From Amphirosellinia nigrospora (taxonomy: Eukaryota; Ascomycota; Sordariomycetes; Xylariales; Xylariaceae), in assembly GCA_004123355.1 (NCBI GenBank), contig SCHM01000004.1, positions 744,001-808,000 of the forward strand: a stretch of DNA of 64,000 nucleotides. The letters run 5' to 3'. Below, piece by piece: positions 59,564 to 64,000 of this stretch. Position 1 is the first letter of the stretch. Every line of letters begins with the position of its first letter. Made by a program: the position numbers and the translations under genes. The notes beneath the pieces were generated by a model, which saw nothing but the letters and a program-made list of their open reading frames with translations, had not been told where the DNA came from and made no database searches.

Positions 59564-62500
59564 TTGCCGGCAGAGGTTCTACGTTTCCCTTTTCCGACGT
59601 TATGGATTCAAGTAGGAAAACCGAGACAAAATTGCGAATTTATCACGGTGGGCACCGGTTTCATTCGGGTATTTACCTAAATTTTACCTGAAGGTTGGAC
59701 AACCACTCAGTGTAGATCCCAGCCTGTTAATCCGATTAAAAATGATAAGTAAAATTGTGGTGTTGGCGAGTTGAAGTGGAAAAGGTAGTTGGAAGTGTCT
59801 AGTCAAGGTTGAAAGATAAAAGATGAATAAGTATGTCGGCCGAGCGAGGGTATAAGTAAGTAGGGGACAAAGGGGTCGGGCCTGTCTGACTTGGAGGATG
59901 GGCCATTTGTAAGTGACACTTATGAATGACAACGATAGACTCGCATCTAGTCGCATTTACTACCGGCAAGTGAAGCCGGTCCCGTTCACCGCATTTGAAT
60001 GCACAATGCCTAGCCCGGCCTACTTCGCACTTGGCCCACGGGAAAGGTGCAGAATTGTGCTGGGACGGCCCAGCAGACGCTAGAGGTGAAAAATGACCCG
60101 TCCCAAACGTCAAACAAGGCAATTCTAGAGATTGGGACCAATCATGTATCGAAATGCGATGCGGAACCTAGCGTGGGGTTGTATATGTACTAAGATGCCC
60201 GAATGAAGGAATACTGGATGTTCTAGCGTCAACTTAATCTGAGACGGCTTCACTTGCTCGGTACCTACGTGTACCTAGGTATCGACTGAATGCTATACTT
60301 GATGTACCACCTTTGCTATGCACAATTATCGGCTGCCGTGAGCTGACTAAGATATCAGGCATTTTTGTCATGTCGGCTTCCGTTGGGCTGCCCTTGTGGA
60401 ACAACATGTATTGGCCGTAGTAGACGGATATTCACTCTGAACTTAAGGCGTTTGTGACTCGCTTTGAACAGTATCGTCTCGCTTGGAGTAATGATAGTGC
60501 CTTACCGTCGATCCGGGATGCCCTTACGGCCCACAAATTCAATCAGACGGGTATCCATCATCAGGGCGGATATGGGAACCAAATTGTTGGCGGAAAAGCT
60601 TTTTTTTATGGAGGAATTTGTCTTTCCCCGTTTACTGGGAGGTAAAGTTTCCTGTTAGGCGAGACAGTAACCACAGAGGTTCCGCCTGCGAGGCAGCAAA
60701 CGTTAACTTATTACAATTGTTTCTCAAGCGCTCAAATGCAACTGGAGGTAAAACGAAATGCTGTAACTATAGGAAGAGCAGGAAATAACTGGCGAGAAGC
60801 GAAAGGTTAGGGGAAAGTGGGGGTCAGACTCCTCGCCATGGCAAAAATCGGCGAAATTCCGTATCACGTACAGGTTATGTACGATGAGTAACGTACAGAG
60901 CTCGCCAAACGTGGGAACGTGGGGTGTATCGAGGACTCGTATGAGGTTAAAACTCCACGACTTTTGGTGGCTAGCTCTGTTAGCATCCGCGCGGCCTACA
61001 AAAAAAATGTGGAGGAAACACGGTTGTTAGACCGTAACCACTCAAGTAGCCATCTAACCTAGCTGGGCCATGTGACCCAAAGCAGACCCAGAGCATCTGT
61101 CTCCTGCAAATAATACGATCAGGCTAATTGAGTGTAAAGATTAGCTTGTAGGTATACTCACCGCTTAGGTTTTCCGTTGATGAATATTCTTACAACACAT
61201 TGTCAAGGTCATAGATGTAGACATGTGAGGGCGCGCATCAGAGACTCCCGAGAGCCACTTCCTCGTCGCTACTTAGCTTTTTGGTGGCTAGGGTTGGTTG
61301 GTGTTTGTGGTCAGTGGTGCCTTGCATAGAGCACGAAACGTTGCGCCTTCTCAATAACGAGGATGGAGACCTAAAAGGAATAGGCATACACAACGTTTCC
61401 GAAAAGAGCTGGGCGCGGTTGGTCTATTTCGTATCGGTCCGGGTTGTTCTTGTTGCATTGCAGCATGAATATTTCCGCCTCTTATTAGCTGTCTTCAGGT
61501 CATCTTTCGGCAAACTCTCACGAAAATTATAGGTGTTACCTGAAGCTTATTGGCTATACGTGACGAAATGCGAGGTGATCCTATGCCTACCTAAGCCCTC
61601 TAAACAGCAACATTCTCCCGAAAATGTGGATCCCTTCTCCTTGGCTTGGTCTGGTTCCGGCAGCACTTGACTGACTAGGAGGTATTATCTGGTAACTACT
61701 AAAGCCTGGTACTCGAAGGCTTCCGAAGATTGGGTGAATATGATATGAGATCGCTATTCGTTTGGGTAGCGCAGGTAAGTGTGTTCATGATTTACTGCCT
61801 CCCCAAAGGAATATCCTTCTGAAGTCTGCGGTTGACTGCCCCTTTTGTCCTGCAATAGCACATGCTATCATTCAAATGCCCGTAAGCACGAACATGACGC
61901 CGACTTGAATTATAGCATGTAGATGGTTGTACGAACCGAGATTAAGTCTCATGTGAACCGACCGTTTCGTTGGTGTGTTACGGACCGCGCCTCACATGCA
62001 TGCCACTGCGGATGTTCATGTGACCTTGCACGAAATGTTGTAGGCTACGTTGCCATCACATCGCGATTCTTGTTGGTTATTTTCGTTCAGCTCACAACTC
62101 TCGTTCTCCCCATTTAGCTCATGGATTGCTGGGCAAAGGACGGCCACATCAGCATGATTGGTACGATGAGAACAGCTGACAGTTTACACTGTGAATCGGT
62201 ATCAGATGTGTCCTATTAATGCATTAGCTGACTGCCGATATCTTGGACGGCATGGTGTCAGCATTGGGCTGCAACTTGAACTAGGCTTGGTGGTGATAAG
62301 ATGAAGTCGAGAAGATTGATTGATTGGGGTCTAGTCAGGCGTCAACTTCGATCCCAATCCTTCGGAACTTGCCGAAACAGCTAGATGGTAGCCACGGCAA
62401 AGGGCTGACATGACAGTGACGCGAGGAGACGTCTGGGGAATCATCAGCCGACTCGAGTGTTGCAGGTTCGGTAGTTGGAAAGGATATTGGTTGATCTACT

Positions 62501-63542
62501 GTGGTAGGCAGGAAGCCATCGTTGGGCAACTCCAATACTTTCGGGGTGACATCGTCCTACCTGCTATGACGTACGAATACCACATCAGTAGCTCTGGGAG
62601 AGATGTAGAAATGCTGCTGGCAAAGGTTTAGTGGTTGAGGAGTCGAGAAGCCTGTGACGATGGACCCCACCTTACTTTCTAGAAGAAATCTCTGGAATGG
62701 CGTAACATAGCTAGGACAGACGAAACGTGGGGCAAACAGGTGGGGTTGCATGAGCCAAAGTCTCTCCCCTGTTTTGTATCAGTACCGTAGGTACCTCTGC
62801 ACCGCAGACAGACCGCTAGCGCCTAGGGGCACTGGGAGACGATCACTCTGTAAATTAGGATTATGTGTAATGATAGAGTACTATTATAATGAAGCTATAA
62901 GGACTATCTAAGTACTACATTATTCTCTTTGTTAGAATAATGTCTGGATTCCTGTGACCGTTTGCTGTTCGGCATCATTTTCAGTCATAGGTCACATAGG
63001 GCTACACCGGGGCCCAGGGCATAGGGCATAGGCACCGGGCGTAGGAGGGCACCGGGCGTAGCTAGCACTGCAATGCAACTAGACTGCAACCTTCAACGTC
63101 TAACCTCTACCTAGTATAATGATCAAGCCAGCAATTAGTTTTCATGCGTCTAATATAAGATGGTTGTTGTAATTCTCTTTTAAATAGAAATATTAGGTAG
63201 TCAGAAAATACCTAACAGTCCCAACTTCGTGGCAATCACCGTGATCGTCTCCTGGGGCTCCCTCGCGCTAGTGTAGCCAATGGAGTGCTGCATTTCCCGT
63301 ATTTCCAATAACATCGCTCCCTTCCAAGTTATAGATACAGTCGATACATTCAGTGTGCTTCCATCGGCCCTAAATGAGTCCCTCTTCTACCTGTCTCGAG
63401 GTACTCCTTCGTTACTGAGAAGCTCCAACTCACGACCACAACACTTTGTTGCACTCACAAGACGTCTGCTTTTCCCTAAGCCGACGACACCTTCGCTAGC
63501 TCGCTACCACGCAGTCCTACGCGGTTTCATCACGCTGTCACC
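59564..63542. other. 4 kb gene-poor region
   Basis: Upstream of gluconokinase (minus) and DPP III (plus). No gene is supported. The frame 60454-60645 (MTRFEQYRLAWSNDSALPSI) looks slightly protein-like but has no known match. A short tandem repeat is listed separately. Confidence 0.45.
63031..63061 (+). repeat. Short tandem repeat, GCACCGGGCGTAG unit
   Basis: GCACCGGGCGTAG occurs twice in succession with a 5-bp spacer, preceded by two GGGCATAG units. Local slippage repeat. Confidence 0.6.
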
Positions 63543-64000
63543 ATGGATGCCCAGGATCTGAAGCATTATCTCGCGGATGCACCCCTAGCGTTGTGAGATT
63601 AGAAATCGAGAAGCATTTTGATCCATTGAGTGACAAGCAGAAACGCTACACCCACTTCATCAGCAGGTTAGTCGGCCCTGTGTTCCGGAGTTATGTCACG
63701 TTAAGCATGGCTAACCGTCGGCGAATGCAGGGCTTCGTTTGAAGGTTGCCGAGTGGTGTTGAGGCAGATTCACCCGAGTCGGAGCCAATAGTGAGCAGGC
63801 GTTCAGCTTGACAATACTACTCTGTCAGATTATTGACCGTGGCTTATTGACTTCATTCTCGCCCTGCATAGTCGTCGGTGGAGATTGGAAGGCCTGCATC
63901 CAAGGCTGGTGTTTCGGACGAGGATTTGGATCACTTTTTCAACTATGCCGCCCAATTCCTCGGAAACAACGCAATTACAAGAGTTTCGGTGACGCCAAGT
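63543..64000 (+). CDS. Dipeptidyl peptidase III (5' part, runs off the window)
   Basis: A zinc exopeptidase of family M49 that removes dipeptides from N-termini of short peptides; cytosolic. Only the first exons are present. Start MDAQDLKHYLADA, then SVVRLEIEKHFDPLSDKQKR and YTHFISR, an intron (63667-63730, branch GCTAACC) and ASFEGCRVVLRQIHPESEPI. The last bases code GDWKA, QFLGNN, YKSFGDAK, as expected at this point of the family. A CCCC run near 63587 is one base off, and the segment between about 63790 and 63880 has an intron plus a frame problem I could not resolve. The catalytic HELLGH motif lies outside the window. Confidence 0.85.

Overview
The window is nuclear DNA of a filamentous ascomycete, most likely a Sordariomycete. 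The evidence is short introns (about 50-120 bp) with GT..AG ends and CTRAY-type branch points (one is a perfect TACTAACA), a recognisable XYR1/XlnR xylanase-cellulase regulator, a Cef1 splicing factor, fungal Dcs1, Atp10 and DPP III, and a dispersed repeat whose two copies differ mainly by C/T and G/A transitions, as repeat-induced point mutation (RIP) leaves. No rRNA, tRNA, CRISPR or biosynthetic cluster was found.

Layout. 1-11 kb is accessory in character: an amidase (minus), a cytochrome P450 N-terminal fragment, a serine beta-lactamase-like hydrolase and a hot-dog thioesterase, with two same-direction copies of one repeat at 3.6-4.3 and 9.6-10.9 kb around the last three. 12-25 kb is gene-dense and conserved: a DUF-type fungal protein with a Cys cluster, CEF1, a vacuolar-type MFS transporter, a hexokinase-family protein with an 18-nt microexon, a GILT-like protein, and DCS1 overlapping GILT tail to tail. 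25-28 kb holds no gene I can support. 28.1-31.0 kb is XYR1 (minus), with about 10 kb of gene-poor DNA upstream (31-41 kb). 41-46 kb has an alpha/beta hydrolase, a small conserved protein, cytidine deaminase and a decayed sugar-transporter 3' end. 47-59.6 kb is core again: an ELMO-domain protein, a GRF zinc-finger protein, ATP10, branched-chain 2-oxoacid dehydrogenase E2 and gluconokinase. 59.6-63.5 kb is gene-poor, and the window ends inside a dipeptidyl peptidase III gene.

The genes are mostly unrelated housekeeping functions (splicing, mRNA cap scavenging, ATP synthase assembly, branched-chain amino acid breakdown, pyrimidine salvage, gluconate phosphorylation) plus carbon-source control (XYR1, a hexokinase-like protein). 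I see no operon-like or cluster logic.

A caution applies to every model. Many clearly conserved and essential genes (CEF1, ATP10, BCKDH E2, DCS1) are split by single-base frame changes, often in homopolymers, while others (cytidine deaminase, gluconokinase) are clean. This looks like uncorrected sequence indels rather than true pseudogenes, so I give each gene as one span and note the breaks.
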